Shown: piece after piece, positions 19,877 to 31,433 of the stretch
Position numbering within the stretch: position 1 is the stretch's first letter
How the letters are laid out: each line of letters opens with the position of its first letter
Source of the DNA: Microbacterium sp. p3-SID336
GTDB taxonomy: Bacteria > Actinomycetota > Actinomycetes > Actinomycetales > Microbacteriaceae
DNA: 64,000 nt
Reading direction: 5' to 3'
Assembly (NCBI RefSeq): GCF_025143365.1
Contig: NZ_JALXPE010000006.1
Span: 28,219-92,218, forward strand
The notes under the pieces: generated by a model
The model's database searches: none
Told to the model about the DNA's origin: nothing
The model's input: only the letters and a program-made list of their open reading frames with translations
Program-made: the position numbers and the translations under genes

Positions 19877-22585
19877 ATGGCCAGGAGCAGCACCAAGACC
19901 GAGCGCGCCTCGACGAGCGCGCCGTCGCGCCCGAAACGGCAGTCGGCTCCCAAGTCCCCGCCGGCTCCCAAGAAGTACATCGACCAGGCGGACAAGGCAC
20001 CGGTCGCCGTTCGCGCCTGGGTCGGGCTGGCGCACGGGGTCGGCGGACTCTTCCGCGCCTTCGGCCCGGAGACGCTGGAGAAAGACGATCGTCGCGACGG
20101 CTTCCCCTTCCTGCTGGTGATCTTGGCCGTTCTCGGGGCGCTGAACGAGTGGTTCTTCATCGGCAACGAGGTCGCCACCAACGTCAGTGCCTTCTCAGTA
20201 GGCCTGCTGGTCGGGCGTGTGGCGTTCATCATGCCGGTCCTGTTGCTGTTGCTCGCTGGCTGGCTGTTCCGGCACCCGTCCTCCGTGCACGACAACGGGC
20301 GTATCGGAATCGGGTTCGGTCTCTTCGTTGTTGCCATTGCAGGGGTCTCCCACCTCGCCGGACCGCGGCCCAACCCGAGCGAAGGGCCTGCTGCTGTCAG
20401 TGCCGCAGGCGGCGTGCTCGGCTGGCTCATCGGCCAGCCGCTGACGTATCTCACCGACATCCCCGCCTACATCGTCCTGGGGCTTCTCGCCGCGCTCAGC
20501 ATCCTGATCCTCACCAAGACGCCGCCGAACCGCATCGGCTCCCGGTTGGGAGATCTGTACGCGTGGATGTTCGATGCGGAGCGCCCGGAGAAGCCTGTCA
20601 AGGAAACCGCGGCGATCGACGAGGCCGACAAGACCGACGACCCGGATGTGCTGCCCTGGTGGCGTCGCAACAAGACGGGACGCGAGGAAGACCCCGACGA
20701 GGGCACGCTCGGGTCCGACGACATCACCGCGCTGCTGTCCACGAACGAGCCGACACCGGCCTACGACCAGGCGGTCACGGTCGCCACGCCGTCGGATGCG
20801 GCGACCGAGGTGCTCTCGGACGTGCGCTCGATCGCCGACTCGCTGGCCGAGCAGCAGTCGACGGCGCTCCTCGACGACGAGTCCGACACGGGCGAGATGC
20901 CCGAGCTTCCGGGTCTGGACGGCTTCGGCACCGACGGGCCGGGCGACCGCGGTCCCCAGGCGCCGGCTGCGCCGTACATCCTGCCGTCGCCCGGTGTCCT
21001 GGCCGAGGGCCCGCCGTCCGTCGCACGCTCCGAGGCCAACGACCGCATCGTCGAGCAGATCACCAGTGTCCTCGACCAGTTCAAGGTCGACGCCAAGGTC
21101 ACGGGCTTCTCCCGCGGGCCGACCGTCACGCAGTACGAGGTCGAGGTCGGCCACGGCGTCAAGGTCGAGAAGATCCTCCAGCTCAGCAACAACTTCGCCT
21201 ACGCGGTCGCCTCGAACGACGTGCGCATCCTCTCGCCGATCCCCGGCAAGAGCGCGATCGGCATCGAGATCCCGAACACCGATCGGGAGACGGTCGCGCT
21301 CGGTGACGTGCTGCGTTCGCAGGCCGCGCTCAAGAGCACGCATCCGCTCACGATCGGTGTCGGCAAGGACGTCGGCGGCAACTTCGTCGTCGCGAACCTG
21401 GCCAAGATGCCGCACCTCCTCGTCGCCGGTTCCACGGGCTCCGGTAAGTCCAGCTTCGTCAACTCGATGATCACGAGCCTGTTGATGCGGGCCCGTCCGT
21501 CCGACGTGCGCATGGTGCTGATCGACCCGAAGCGCGTGGAGCTCACGAGCTACGCGGGTGTGCCGCATCTGATCACGCCGATCATCACGAACCCCAAGAA
21601 GGCGGCGGAAGCGCTGCAGTGGGTCGTGAAGGAGATGGACATGCGGTACGACGACCTGGCGTCGTTCGGGTTCCGCCACATCGACGACTTCAACCGTGCG
21701 GTGCGTGCGGGGGAGGTCGAGGTTCCCGTCGGCAGCGAGCGGGTGCTGAAGCCGTACCCGTATCTGCTGGTCGTGGTCGACGAGCTCGCCGACCTCATGA
21801 TGGTCGCCCCGCGTGACGTCGAGGATTCGATCGTCCGCATCACACAGCTGGCGCGCGCCTCCGGGATCCACCTGGTGCTCGCCACGCAGCGCCCCAGCGT
21901 CGATGTCGTGACGGGTCTCATCAAGGCAAACGTGCCGTCGCGTCTCGCGTTCGCCGTGACGAGCGTGACCGACAGCCGCGTGATCCTGGACAGCCCCGGC
22001 GCCGACAAGCTGATCGGCCAGGGTGATGCGCTGTTCTCGCCGATGGGGTCGTCGAAGCCGTTCCGCCTGCAGGGTGCGTGGGTCGACGAGAAGGAGATCG
22101 ACGCGGTCGTCAAGCACGTGACGCGCCAGGCTCGTCCGGAGTATCGCGCGGACGTGCAGGAGGCGATGGAGCCCAGCAAGAAGAAGGAGGTCGACGAGGA
22201 CATCGGCGACGACCTCGAGCTTCTCCTCGCCGCGGCCGAGCTGATCGTCTCCTCGCAGTTCGGCTCGACCTCCATGCTGCAGCGCAAGCTGCGCGTCGGT
22301 TTCGCCAAGGCCGGTCGACTCATGGACCTCCTCGAGTCGCGTGAGGTCGTCGGCCCGTCCGAGGGATCGAAGGCGCGTGATGTGCTCGCGACGCCGGAGC
22401 AGCTTCCCCAGGTGATGGCGAAGCTGCGCGGCGAGGACGCCCCGGCGGCGCCCGCGGCTTCTGCGGCACCGCTGGCGGGGTCGGACGGTGCCGAACGCGA
22501 TCCGCTCGAGGCGCAGTACGACGGGCTCCCCGTGGTGGAGGCCGAGGGCGACGAAGACGCCTGGGGCCTGACGGGGCGCGACTGA
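19877..22585 (+). CDS. ftsK: FtsK/SpoIIIE DNA translocase
   Basis: A 902-residue septal DNA pump. The N-terminus is basic, followed by about four transmembrane helices (residues 75-240), an acidic linker to about 380, and the RecA-like motor. Walker A is GSTGSGKSS (Gly518-Ser525) and the Walker B region is [17 protein letters not shown]. The gamma winged-helix domain ([20 protein letters not shown]) reads KOPS-type polar DNA sequences. It clears chromosome ends from the closing septum. Its stop overlaps the pgsA start. Confidence 0.96.
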   Translation: MARSSTKTERASTSAPSRPKRQSAPKSPPAPKKYIDQADKAPVAVRAWVGLAHGVGGLFRAFGPETLEKDDRRDGFPFLLVILAVLGALNEWFFIGNEVATNVSAFSVGLLVGRVAFIMPVLLLLLAGWLFRHPSSVHDNGRIGIGFGLFVVAIAGVSHLAGPRPNPSEGPAAVSAAGGVLGWLIGQPLTYLTDIPAYIVLGLLAALSILILTKTPPNRIGSRLGDLYAWMFDAERPEKPVKETAAIDEADKTDDPDVLPWWRRNKTGREEDPDEGTLGSDDITALLSTNEPTPAYDQAVTVATPSDAATEVLSDVRSIADSLAEQQSTALLDDESDTGEMPELPGLDGFGTDGPGDRGPQAPAAPYILPSPGVLAEGPPSVARSEANDRIVEQITSVLDQFKVDAKVTGFSRGPTVTQYEVEVGHGVKVEKILQLSNNFAYAVASNDVRILSPIPGKSAIGIEIPNTDRETVALGDVLRSQAALKSTHPLTIGVGKDVGGNFVVANLAKMPHLLVAGSTGSGKSSFVNSMITSLLMRARPSDVRMVLIDPKRVELTSYAGVPHLITPIITNPKKAAEALQWVVKEMDMRYDDLASFGFRHIDDFNRAVRAGEVEVPVGSERVLKPYPYLLVVVDELADLMMVAPRDVEDSIVRITQLARASGIHLVLATQRPSVDVVTGLIKANVPSRLAFAVTSVTDSRVILDSPGADKLIGQGDALFSPMGSSKPFRLQGAWVDEKEIDAVVKHVTRQARPEYRADVQEAMEPSKKKEVDEDIGDDLELLLAAAELIVSSQFGSTSMLQRKLRVGFAKAGRLMDLLESREVVGPSEGSKARDVLATPEQLPQVMAKLRGEDAPAAPAASAAPLAGSDGAERDPLEAQYDGLPVVEAEGDEDAWGLTGRD

Positions 22586-23160
22586 TGGCGATCCCACGGC
22601 AGCTGCCCAACGCGATCACCGTCGCCCGTATCCCGCTGGCGGTGGTGTTCTTCGTGCTGCTGATGATGGGCGGCACGTACGGGATCCCCGAGCCGGCGCT
22701 GCGCTGGTCCGCCGCGATCCTGTTCATCCTCGCGATCTCCACCGACTGGGTCGACGGGTACCTGGCTCGGCGGTATGACATCGTCAGCGACTTCGGCAAG
22801 CTGTGGGACCCGATCGCGGACAAGCTGCTGACGGGTGCGGGTTTCATCGGTCTCGCGATCCTCGGCGAGGTCGGCTGGTTGATCGTCGTCGTGATCCTGG
22901 TGCGCGAGTGGGGGATCACGATCCATCGCCTCATGGTCGCCAGCGAGCACGTCGTGGCGGCGGCGTGGATGGGCAAGATCAAGACGGCGTTCCAGGGGGT
23001 GGCGCTCGGCTGGGCGCTTTTGCCGCTGCACGAGTTCATCGGGCTCGGCGCGTGGACGTTCGTGACCTTCCTGCTGATGGTGATCGTGCTGATCCTCACC
23101 GTCGCCAGCGGCATCGACTACGTCGCCGCCCAGGTGCGCGGCTCCCGACAGCGGCCATGA
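22585..23160 (+). CDS. pgsA: CDP-diacylglycerol-glycerol-3-phosphate 3-phosphatidyltransferase
   Basis: A 191-residue integral membrane enzyme making phosphatidylglycerol phosphate. The CDP-alcohol phosphotransferase signature D-x2-DG-x2-AR-x8-G-x3-D-x3-D is complete, from DWVDGYLARRYD through GKLWDPIADK. Several membrane helices flank it. The start overlaps the end of ftsK and the end overlaps the cinA-family start, giving one transcription unit. Confidence 0.94.
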   Translation: MAIPRQLPNAITVARIPLAVVFFVLLMMGGTYGIPEPALRWSAAILFILAISTDWVDGYLARRYDIVSDFGKLWDPIADKLLTGAGFIGLAILGEVGWLIVVVILVREWGITIHRLMVASEHVVAAAWMGKIKTAFQGVALGWALLPLHEFIGLGAWTFVTFLLMVIVLILTVASGIDYVAAQVRGSRQRP

Positions 23161-23645
23161 GCGCGCCGGCGGCCGAGGCGGCGTTGACGCGACTGCGCGC
23201 TCGCGGCTGGAGCCTGGGCGTCGCGGAGTCGCTCACCGGCGGTGCCGTCTGCGCTGCGCTGGTCGACGTGCCCGGTGCTTCCGCCGTTCTGCAGGGCGGG
23301 GTCGTCGCCTATGCCACTCCCGTCAAGCACACGCTCCTCGGCGTCGATGCGCAGCTCCTCGCCGAGCACGGCCCGGTGCACCCTGATGTCGCTCGGCAGA
23401 TGGCGGACGGCGTGCGCCGTGCCGTCGCCGTCGACGGCCGGGCGGCCGACGTGGGGGTCTCCACGACCGGCATCGCGGGGCCGGAGTCACCGGACGGTCA
23501 GCCGGTGGGCACGGTGCACATCGGCATCGCCACACCGCTCGACGTCACCTCCCGCGCGTTCCTGTTCGACGGCGACCGTGCAGCGGTGAGGTCGCAGACT
23601 GTCGTGGCGCTCCTCGGGATGCTCGCCGACGCCGCGGGGGAATAG
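23157..23645 (+). CDS. cinA: CinA C-terminal domain protein (nicotinamide-nucleotide amidase)
   Basis: A 162-residue stand-alone CinA/PncC domain that deamidates nicotinamide mononucleotide in NAD salvage. Landmarks are SLGVAESLTGGAVCAALVDVPG, GGVVAYATPVKHTLLGV and VSTTGIAGPESPDGQPVGTVHIG. The N-terminal MoCF domain of longer CinA proteins is absent, as is normal for actinobacteria. ATG 23157 overlaps the pgsA stop. Confidence 0.92.
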   Translation: MSAPAAEAALTRLRARGWSLGVAESLTGGAVCAALVDVPGASAVLQGGVVAYATPVKHTLLGVDAQLLAEHGPVHPDVARQMADGVRRAVAVDGRAADVGVSTTGIAGPESPDGQPVGTVHIGIATPLDVTSRAFLFDGDRAAVRSQTVVALLGMLADAAGE

Positions 23646-23671
23646 CAGCGGGGCGGTCGCGGTTGAGTCAG

Positions 23672-23683
23672 ATGTGCTCACAT
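23672..23683. promoter_or_regulatory. inverted repeat upstream of clgR
   Basis: ATGTG-CT-CACAT forms a 5-bp dyad about 105 nt before the clgR start, in the only sizeable gap of this gene run. It could be an operator for ClgR or another repressor. Only symmetry and position support it. Confidence 0.3.
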
Positions 23684-23786
23684 TCAAACCACAGAGTGCA
23701 AGGGTAGATTCTGTGCAGGCCAGGAGGGCTAGACTGGCTGTCTCTTCGAGGGAAGCCTCGATCGATCACACGGGGAGGAGGTTCCG

Positions 23787-24095
23787 ATGATTCTTGTCCG
23801 GCAGGAAATCGGCGATGTGCTCAGGGACTTCCGCCTGCAGAAGGGGCGCACCCTCCGGCAGGTCGCAAGCAAGGCGTCCGTCGCTCTCGGCTATCTCAGT
23901 GAGGTCGAGCGAGGGCAGAAGGAGGCATCGAGCGAGATCCTCGCTTCGGTCGCTGAGGCTCTCGATGTACCCATCTCCACGATCATGCGCGAGGTGGGCG
24001 ACCGCATCTCGGTGCTCGAGGGCATCCAGGTCTTCCCGGACGTCGTCCCCGACGACCTCGTCGCTTCGGTCGAGCCCGAGCTCTCGCTTCACTGA
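23787..24095 (+). CDS. clgR: ClgR-like XRE-family transcriptional regulator
   Basis: A 102-residue DNA-binding protein with an N-terminal helix-turn-helix (RLQKGRTLRQVASKASVALGYLSEVERGQKEAS). Its short acidic tail fits ClgR, the actinobacterial activator of clp protease and DNA-repair genes. Place and size match ClgR in the conserved cinA-clgR-DUF3046-recA order. ATG 23787 has GGGGAGGAGG upstream. ClgR proteins usually end in a Clp-recognised tail; here it is VEPELSLH. Confidence 0.88.
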   Translation: MILVRQEIGDVLRDFRLQKGRTLRQVASKASVALGYLSEVERGQKEASSEILASVAEALDVPISTIMREVGDRISVLEGIQVFPDVVPDDLVASVEPELSLH

Positions 24096-24106
24096 GCCGT
24101 GTTCGG

Positions 24107-24331
24107 ATGCGTCGAAGCGAATTCCTGCGCGCCGTCGAAGCGGAGTTCCAGGCGCGCGGTACGTCCCTCGTGAACGACCTGGTTCTCGCTTCGGTGGGAA
24201 ACCGTACGGCGCTCGAGGCTCTCGCCGCCGGCGTCCCTCCTCGTGAGATCTGGCTCGCGCTGTGCGAGGAGATGGACGTCCCCGACTCCCGACGTCATGG
24301 TGTCGGCCGGTTGGAGCCCCGCGCTCGCTGA
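24107..24331 (+). CDS. DUF3046 protein
   Basis: A 74-residue protein starting [15 protein letters not shown] and containing [18 protein letters not shown] and RRHGVG, the DUF3046 pattern. It always sits between clgR and recA in actinobacteria. It is helical and cytoplasmic, with no known activity. It lies 11 nt after clgR and is likely co-transcribed with it. Confidence 0.85.
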   Translation: MRRSEFLRAVEAEFQARGTSLVNDLVLASVGNRTALEALAAGVPPREIWLALCEEMDVPDSRRHGVGRLEPRAR

Positions 24332-24383
24332 CTCAACGGCGTCCGGCCTGTGCGGATGTCGACACGCCGCGCGCGCCGCGTCC

Positions 24384-24399
24384 TCGAAAATCTGTTCGA
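24384..24399. promoter_or_regulatory. SOS (LexA) box upstream of recA
   Basis: TCGAAAATCTGTTCGA matches the actinobacterial LexA operator TCGAAC-N4-GTTCGA with one arm base changed. A TAGTCT -10-like hexamer at 24407-24412 lies 17 nt after the TCGAAA half, so the operator would cover the -35 region. The box is about 196 nt upstream of the recA ATG. LexA repression of recA-recX is the expected regulation. Confidence 0.8.
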
Positions 24400-24594
24400 A
24401 CGGGCGTAGTCTTCTGCACAAGTGGTTACGACGCTCCGGTCGTCGCGTGCCGCGGCTCATCAGCTCGAATGTCGGTGGCCCGCTCTAGCGTGAGGATCAG
24501 GCCGAAGAGCCACACGCCTTGTCGGAGAGTTCCTTCCAACCGGAAGAGCCGCGACAGCCTACAGGCGGCATCACACGCGCAGAAGGAGCACGCC

Positions 24595-25643
<1,049 letters not shown>

Positions 25644-25644
<1 letters not shown>

Positions 25645-26594
25645 TGTCTGAGCAGCGTGGGGGCGATGCCGAGCGGATCGCCCCCATCATTCCTCTTTTC
25701 GGCAGTCATGCAGCGGGTGGTCCAGCGGCCGCGCGGGACCACGCGGACGGCGACGCGACGACCGTCCCGCGCACCGACCCGCCGACCGACACGCAGCCCA
25801 GTGCCATGAGCCCGGGGCAGGCGCGGGCGTCTTCCTCGGGTGACGCCGCTCTCTGGCGCTCCACGTGGCATGACGCTGCACCCGGTCAGGCGGTGCACGG
25901 CGACCACGGGCGTCGTGCGGGTGCGGGTGCGGACGTCGGTACTCCAAGCGAGCGCCACCCCGCCCGCGGGGGAGGGGGTCGGGTGGGCTCAGCCGGGCGT
26001 ACGCCGCGCCTGCGCGTGCTCGGCGAGCCGGCGCGGGCGGATGCGGCGCCCGACGAGGGCGGCGTCTCCGCGCCCACGCCCAGCCTCGACGACATCCGCT
26101 CGACCGCGGAGGAGTCCCTGCTGCGGAAACTCAGGGCGCGTTCGCTCTCGGTATCGGAAGCGCGGCTCGTGCTGAAGGGGCACGGGCTGGATGCCGCGGC
26201 GATCGACGATGTGACGGATGACTTCTGTCGCCGCGGCTACCTCGATGACACGGTTCTGGCGGAGATGCTGGTCACCGCGGGCGTCGAGCGCAAAGGACAG
26301 GGGCGCGTCGCACTCTCTCGCGCTCTGGCACAGCGTGGCATCCCGCGTGAGGTCATCCAGGCGGCGCTCGACGAGCTTCCCGATGACGACGCCGAGCGCG
26401 CGCTGGAATTCGCACGCACGAAGGCGCGTTCCTTGAGCAGACTCGATCCCGATACGGCTCTGCGACGTCTGCTCGGGCAGCTGGCCCGTCGCGGCTACGG
26501 AGGTTCCGTCGCGACGAATGCGGCCAAGACGGCGCTGCGCGAGGCTTCGTTCGGTGGGGGCGCGTCCGGGGTTCGCTTCGTCGACTCCGACTGA
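25644..26594 (+). CDS. recX: regulatory protein RecX
   Basis: A 316-residue RecX that binds RecA filaments and limits their activity. The RecX core occupies about residues 150-305, with three-helix repeats ([52 protein letters not shown]). The first 140 residues are unusually long and low-complexity, rich in Gly, Ala, Arg and acidic residues, and probably disordered. ATG 25644 overlaps the recA stop, so expression follows RecA. Confidence 0.92.
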
Positions 26595-26643
26595 CGGCGC
26601 CGCCGACCGATCGCAGGGATACGGCTCGTACAATGGAGACATC

Positions 26644-28188
26644 ATGAGCATTCCCCGTAGCGAACCGACGATCATCTCCGCCTCGTCGGCCGCCGTCGAT
26701 GAAGACGGGCGTCAGCGATCCTATGAAGTGCGCACCTTCGGGTGCCAGATGAACGTGCACGACTCGGAGCGTCTGTCCGGGTCGCTCGAGAGCGCGGGGT
26801 ACGTGCGCGCTGCGGCAGGCGCCGAGGCCGACGTCGTCATCATCAACACGTGTGCCGTGCGCGACAATGCGGCGGGCAAGCTCTACGGGACCCTCGGCCA
26901 CCTCGCCGCCGTGAAGCGACGCAAGGCCGGGATGCAGATCGCGGTCGGCGGCTGCCTGGCCCAGATGGACAAGCAGGCGGTGCTCGACAAGGCACCGTGG
27001 GTCGACGTGGTGTTCGGCACCCACAATATGGGTTCGCTCCCCGGGCTGCTCGAACGAGCGCGTCACAACGGCGACGCCGAGCTGGAGATCCTGGAGTCGC
27101 TGGAGGTCTTCCCGTCCACGCTGCCGACCAAGCGCGAGTCGGCGCACAGCGGCTGGGTCTCGATCTCGGTCGGGTGCAACAACACCTGCACGTTCTGCAT
27201 CGTCCCCAGCCTCCGCGGCAAGGAGAAGGACCGGCGCCCCGGCGACATCCTGAACGAGATCCGTCTACTCGTCGAGGACGGCGCGATCGAGGTGACGCTG
27301 CTCGGGCAGAACGTCAACTCCTACGGCGTGGAATTCGGCGACCGCCAGGCGTTCGGCAAGCTGCTGCGCGCGGCGGGGGAGATCGAAGGTCTGGAGCGGA
27401 TCCGCTTCACCAGCCCGCATCCGGCCGCCTTCACCGATGACGTCATCGATGCCATGGCGGAGACGCCGAGCGTCATGCCGCAGCTGCACATGCCCCTGCA
27501 GTCTGGCAGCGACCGCATCCTGCGAGCCATGCGGCGCTCGTACCGCAGTGAACGCTTCCTGGGGATCCTGGATCGCGTGCGTGAGCGCATTCCGCACGCC
27601 GCGATCACCACCGACATCATCGTCGGATTCCCGGGCGAGACCGAGGAGGACTTCGAGGAGACGATGCGCGTCGTCGAGCAGTCGCGGTTCTCCGGCGCCT
27701 TCACGTTCCAGTACTCCATCCGCGAGGGCACGCCGGCCGCGACCATGCAGGACCAGGTTCCCAAGGCCGTCGTCCAGGCGCGATACGACCGACTGATCGC
27801 ACTCCAGGAGCGCATCTCGCTCGAGGAGAACCAGAAGCAGGTCGGCCGCGAGATCGAAGTGCTCGTCTCCACCGGCGAGGGCAAGAAGGACGCCGAGACG
27901 CACCGCCTCACCGGTCGTGCGGAAGACCACCGTCTGGTGCACTTCGAGGTCACCCCGGGCTCCGAGCTTCCGCGCCCTGGCGATGTCGTCACGGTCACGG
28001 TCACGCACGCCGCGCCGTTCCATCTGCTCGCCGACGATCCGACCGGCGCGCCGCTGCGGATCCGGCGGACTCGCGGCGGAGACGCCTGGAATCGCTCGCA
28101 GTCCGAGTCCTGCGCGGTGCCGGCACCCGGCTCCGGTGCGCCGAAGGCCGTGTCGCTGGGCCTCCCGTCTCTCCGCGTCGGCGTGTGA
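26644..28188 (+). CDS. miaB: tRNA-2-methylthio-N6-isopentenyladenosine synthase
   Basis: A 514-residue radical-SAM methylthiotransferase modifying A37 of tRNAs. The N-terminal MTTase domain has [22 protein letters not shown] and GGCLAQ cysteines for one 4Fe-4S cluster. The radical-SAM C-x3-C-x2-C motif is [18 protein letters not shown] domain lies at about 390-455, followed by a 50-residue variable tail. ATG 26644 has TGGAG upstream. The miaA GTG overlaps its stop, matching sequential action: MiaA first, then MiaB. Confidence 0.96.
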   Translation: MSIPRSEPTIISASSAAVDEDGRQRSYEVRTFGCQMNVHDSERLSGSLESAGYVRAAAGAEADVVIINTCAVRDNAAGKLYGTLGHLAAVKRRKAGMQIAVGGCLAQMDKQAVLDKAPWVDVVFGTHNMGSLPGLLERARHNGDAELEILESLEVFPSTLPTKRESAHSGWVSISVGCNNTCTFCIVPSLRGKEKDRRPGDILNEIRLLVEDGAIEVTLLGQNVNSYGVEFGDRQAFGKLLRAAGEIEGLERIRFTSPHPAAFTDDVIDAMAETPSVMPQLHMPLQSGSDRILRAMRRSYRSERFLGILDRVRERIPHAAITTDIIVGFPGETEEDFEETMRVVEQSRFSGAFTFQYSIREGTPAATMQDQVPKAVVQARYDRLIALQERISLEENQKQVGREIEVLVSTGEGKKDAETHRLTGRAEDHRLVHFEVTPGSELPRPGDVVTVTVTHAAPFHLLADDPTGAPLRIRRTRGGDAWNRSQSESCAVPAPGSGAPKAVSLGLPSLRVGV

Positions 28189-29096
28189 CCGCTCCTCGAC
28201 TCTGGGCCGTCGTCGGGGCCACGGGGACGGGGAAGAGCGACCTCGCCCTCGATCTCGCCGAGGCACTGCGACGCCGAGGCAACCCGGCGGAGATCGTGAA
28301 CGCCGACGCCATGCAGGTGTACCGCGGCATGGACATCGGGACGGCGAAGCTGCCCCTCGCAGAGAGGCGCGGGATCCCGCATCATCTGCTCGACGTCTGC
28401 GATGTCAGCACGGACGCCGCCGTGGCCTGGTATCAGCCTCTCGCGCGCGCCGCTGTCACCGACATCCAGGCCCGCGGAGGCGACGCGATCCTGGTGGGCG
28501 GCTCCGGACTGTACGTGTCCAGCGTGCTGTACGAGTTCCGATTCCCGCCCCGCGACCCCGAGATCCGTCGACGTCTCGAGGAGCAGCTCGCGGCCGAGGG
28601 GACGGCGCCGCTCCTGGACCGGCTGCGGGAACTCGACCCGGTGACGGCCGCTCGCGTGGACCCGCGCAACGGGCGGCGCGTGGTGCGCGCATTGGAGGTC
28701 GTCGAGCAGGGAAGCGCCACGCACGGGGCCGCACTTCCCGAGACGCCGACGTTGTGGCAGTCCGCCTCCCGGGTGATCGGGCTGCAGGTCGATCGCAGCG
28801 AGCTGGTCGAGCGGCTCGATGCCCGGGTGCAGCGGATGTGGGACGCCGGGCTGCTCGCCGAGGTCGAAGGGCTGCGAGGCGCCGGCCTCGAGAACGGCGG
28901 CACGGCGAGCCGCGCGATCGGCTATGCGCAGGCGCTCGGGCAGCTCGACGGCAGGCTCACGCAGGACGAGGCGATCGCGGAGACCCGCGCGCTCACACGG
29001 CGATATGCGCGGCGACAGGTCTCCTGGTTCAAGCGCTACCCGGAGATCGAGTGGCAGGAACCGCCGGTGGACCCCGAGCGTCTGCTCGCCGACTGA
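28185..29096 (+). CDS. miaA: tRNA dimethylallyltransferase
   Basis: A 303-residue enzyme that adds dimethylallyl to A37 of tRNAs reading UNN codons. P-loop [35 protein letters not shown] and [13 protein letters not shown] are present. The C-terminal [17 protein letters not shown] motif binds the tRNA. The GTG start (28185) overlaps the miaB stop. Confidence 0.95.
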   Translation: MTAPRLWAVVGATGTGKSDLALDLAEALRRRGNPAEIVNADAMQVYRGMDIGTAKLPLAERRGIPHHLLDVCDVSTDAAVAWYQPLARAAVTDIQARGGDAILVGGSGLYVSSVLYEFRFPPRDPEIRRRLEEQLAAEGTAPLLDRLRELDPVTAARVDPRNGRRVVRALEVVEQGSATHGAALPETPTLWQSASRVIGLQVDRSELVERLDARVQRMWDAGLLAEVEGLRGAGLENGGTASRAIGYAQALGQLDGRLTQDEAIAETRALTRRYARRQVSWFKRYPEIEWQEPPVDPERLLAD

Positions 29097-29130
29097 CGAC
29101 GGTGTCGGTGGCCCCTGCCAGACTGCGCAC

Positions 29131-29658
29131 ATGGCCACGCACTTCTACACCGCATCCAGCCTCGACGGCTTCATCGCCACCGCCGAGCACTCTCTGGACT
29201 GGCTGTTGAGCCAGGACATCGATCTCGAAGGGCCGATGGCATACCCAGGCTTCGAGAAGACCATCGGCGCGCTCGTGATGGGTGCCTCCACCTTCGAATG
29301 GGTGATGCGTCACGAGGAGGGTGTGTGGGGATACACCCAGCCCACCTGGGTTCTCACGCACCGGGACCTCGCTCTTCCCGACGGGGCAGACGTGCGGCTT
29401 GCGAGCGGTTCCGTCGCGGAGGTGCATCCCGCGCTCGTCGCGGCTGCTCAGGGGAAGGACGTCTGGGTGGTCGGCGGCGGCGACGTGGCCGGACAGTTCG
29501 CCGATGCCGGTCTGCTCGACGAGGTGTGGGTGCAATACGCGCCGGTGACGCTCGGCTCCGGGGCCCCGCTGCTTCCGCGACGCCTCGACCTCGAGCTCCT
29601 GGAGTTCGCCCGCAACGGCAGCTTCCTCTGCGGGCGGTATCGGGTGCTCCGGCGCTGA
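29131..29658 (+). CDS. dihydrofolate reductase-like RibD C-terminal family protein
   Basis: A 175-residue protein of the RibD-C/DHFR fold. HFYTASSLDGFIA at the start, ALVMGASTFEWV and WVVGGGDVAGQFADAGLLDEVWVQYAPVTLGSG are typical of the YyaP/YwjB group. These are NAD(P)H-binding reductases of unknown substrate, distinct from the authentic DHFR at 15231. It starts with ATG 29131, 34 nt after miaA, and precedes dapF by 30 nt on the same strand. Confidence 0.85.
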   Translation: MATHFYTASSLDGFIATAEHSLDWLLSQDIDLEGPMAYPGFEKTIGALVMGASTFEWVMRHEEGVWGYTQPTWVLTHRDLALPDGADVRLASGSVAEVHPALVAAAQGKDVWVVGGGDVAGQFADAGLLDEVWVQYAPVTLGSGAPLLPRRLDLELLEFARNGSFLCGRYRVLRR

Positions 29659-29688
29659 GAGCCGCGCAGGCATCCCTACACTGGGGGC

Positions 29689-30561
29689 ATGGTCGCATTC
29701 ACCAAGGGGCACGGCACGGGCAATGACTTCATCATCATCGCCGACCCCGACGGCCAGCTCGAGCTCACTGAAGAGCAGGTGGCCGTGCTCTGCGACCGCC
29801 ACTTCGGCATCGGCGCTGATGGTGTTCTTCGGGTCGTGCGCTCCTCGGCCATCCCCGAGGGTGCCGCCGCCCTCGCCGAGGAGCCCCTCGCCGAGTGGTT
29901 CATGGACTACCGCAACGCCGACGGCTCGATCGCCGAGATGTGCGGCAACGGAATCCGCGTGTTCGCGCATTACCTGGTCCGCTCTGGTCTCGCCGTGATC
30001 GAGCACGGAGCCACCCTCCCGATCGGCACCAGAGCCGGCGTGCGAGATGTGACGGCCAGCGCGAACGGCTACCAGGTCGATCTCGGGGCCTGGCGGCTCG
30101 CGGGCGGGGAGCCGTTGGTGCGTGCCGACGGGCTCACGGTCACGCGTCCCGGCCTCGGCATCGACGTGGGCAACCCGCACGTCGTGGTGGCGCTCGCGTC
30201 AGAAGCCGAGCTGGCGCTCCTCGAACTGACGCGCGCTCCCGATCTCGATCCCGCGCCTCCTGCCGGAGCGAACGTGGAGTTCGTGGTCCCGGGAGAGCCC
30301 CTCGTGCGTGATGGGGTGGGCCATGTGCGCATGCGCGTGTCCGAGCGCGGAGTGGGTGAGACTCTCAGCTGCGGGACCGGGGTCGCGGCGACCGCACTCG
30401 CCGTCCGGTACTGGGCGGGCGCGCAGGCTCCGGACAACTGGCAGGTCGAGGTGCCGGGTGGCACGCTCGCGGTGCGCATGTTCCCGACGGAGGAGGGTGA
30501 GCACGTGGCGCTGTCCGGACCCGCGCAGCTCGTGTTCCAGGGCGAGGTCGACCTGGCCTGA
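29689..30561 (+). CDS. dapF: diaminopimelate epimerase
   Basis: A 290-residue cofactor-free epimerase converting LL- to meso-diaminopimelate for peptidoglycan and lysine. The catalytic thiol pair is Cys85 in [15 protein letters not shown] and Cys228 in [25 protein letters not shown] is the family N-terminus. ATG 29689 was chosen because it directly begins this conserved strand. It completes the set with dapA and dapB in the window. Confidence 0.96.
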   Translation: MVAFTKGHGTGNDFIIIADPDGQLELTEEQVAVLCDRHFGIGADGVLRVVRSSAIPEGAAALAEEPLAEWFMDYRNADGSIAEMCGNGIRVFAHYLVRSGLAVIEHGATLPIGTRAGVRDVTASANGYQVDLGAWRLAGGEPLVRADGLTVTRPGLGIDVGNPHVVVALASEAELALLELTRAPDLDPAPPAGANVEFVVPGEPLVRDGVGHVRMRVSERGVGETLSCGTGVAATALAVRYWAGAQAPDNWQVEVPGGTLAVRMFPTEEGEHVALSGPAQLVFQGEVDLA

Positions 30562-30662
30562 CGCCACAGCGGGTCGAGGGGGACCGTCGGGCCCCGGGCC
30601 GGCCCTCCGCGTTCCGCGACGCGGCGACAGGCACGCCTCCGCCCCGCGGCCGGCCGCGGCAC

Positions 30663-30680
30663 CCGTGCCCGGTGGCACGG
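30663..30680. terminator. hairpin between convergent dapF and methyltransferase genes
   Basis: CCGTGCC and GGCACGG pair around a CGGT tetraloop in the 163-nt convergent gap. It may end both transcripts. Confidence 0.5.
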
Positions 30681-30724
30681 CGACCACCAACTCGGAGACT
30701 GGCGCGTCGGGGGAGGGGGCCCGA

Positions 30725-31366
30725 TCAGACCACCGTGATCGGCTCGGTGGGCGGTGTGCCGTGCTTGCGGACCTTCAGGATGCGATAGCCCTTACCCGTC
30801 GCGGTGCGGAAGACGCTGAAGCCAGGCTGGAACGTCGCGCCGATCCATCGCTGCAGCGAGTCGGCACCGAGGTTGCGCTGGACGACGAGCCAGGCGTCGC
30901 TTCGCTCGTCCAGCCGAGGGATCCAGCGCTCCAGGAGCCCGTGGAGTTCGTTCTTCCCCACGCGGATGGGCGGATTCGAGCGGATCGTGCGGAATGTCAC
31001 GTCCGAGGGAACATCATCGGGCAGTACGGCGTTGACATTGGTGAGCCCGAGCGCCGCTGCATTTCGGCGCACGAGATCCAGAGCCCGTTCGTTCACGTCG
31101 ACCGCCCAGACGGTCGCGTGCGGGGACGCCAGGGCCATGGACAGCGTGATGGGACCCCAGCCGCTGCCGAGGTCCAGCAGATTGCCCCCCGGAGGAACGG
31201 GGGGCGTGTTGGCGAGGAGGACTGCAGTGCCGGCATCCAGTCGATCCGGGCTGAAGACGCCACCGGCCGTGGTCAGTTCCAGCTCGCGGCCTGCGAGGGA
31301 TACGCGAAGCGTACGCAGGTTCTCGGGGCTTGCCGGGGCCGCAGTGAAATAGTGGTCGGACCCCAT
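30725..31366 (-). CDS. RsmC-like class I SAM methyltransferase
   Basis: A 213-residue methyltransferase with the SAM motif LLDLGSGWGPITLSMAL, acidic AVDVNERALDLVRRNA and the catalytic SNPPIRVGK loop typical of N2-guanine RNA methyltransferases (RsmC/RlmG group). It is a single-domain form about half the length of E. coli RsmC, common in actinobacteria. The likely substrate is a guanine in 16S rRNA, but this is inference. It is divergent from hflX. Confidence 0.88.
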   Translation of the reverse strand: MGSDHYFTAAPASPENLRTLRVSLAGRELELTTAGGVFSPDRLDAGTAVLLANTPPVPPGGNLLDLGSGWGPITLSMALASPHATVWAVDVNERALDLVRRNAAALGLTNVNAVLPDDVPSDVTFRTIRSNPPIRVGKNELHGLLERWIPRLDERSDAWLVVQRNLGADSLQRWIGATFQPGFSVFRTATGKGYRILKVRKHGTPPTEPITVV

Positions 31367-31433
31367 ACGGTGAGCGTACCGGACGGCGCGGGCTAAGGTT
31401 AAGGCTCGCTAGGAAACCAGAGAACAGGAACGG

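Noticed and set aside
17490..20000. 836-residue minus-strand open frame over dapA, rnj and ftsK
   Set aside because: Shadow of real genes; composition is Asp/Val/Arg/His-rich without motifs.
30644..30659. 16-bp perfect palindrome CCGCGGCCGGCCGCGG
   Set aside because: Composed only of G and C in a GC-rich intergenic stretch; symmetry is expected often and no partner site is seen.
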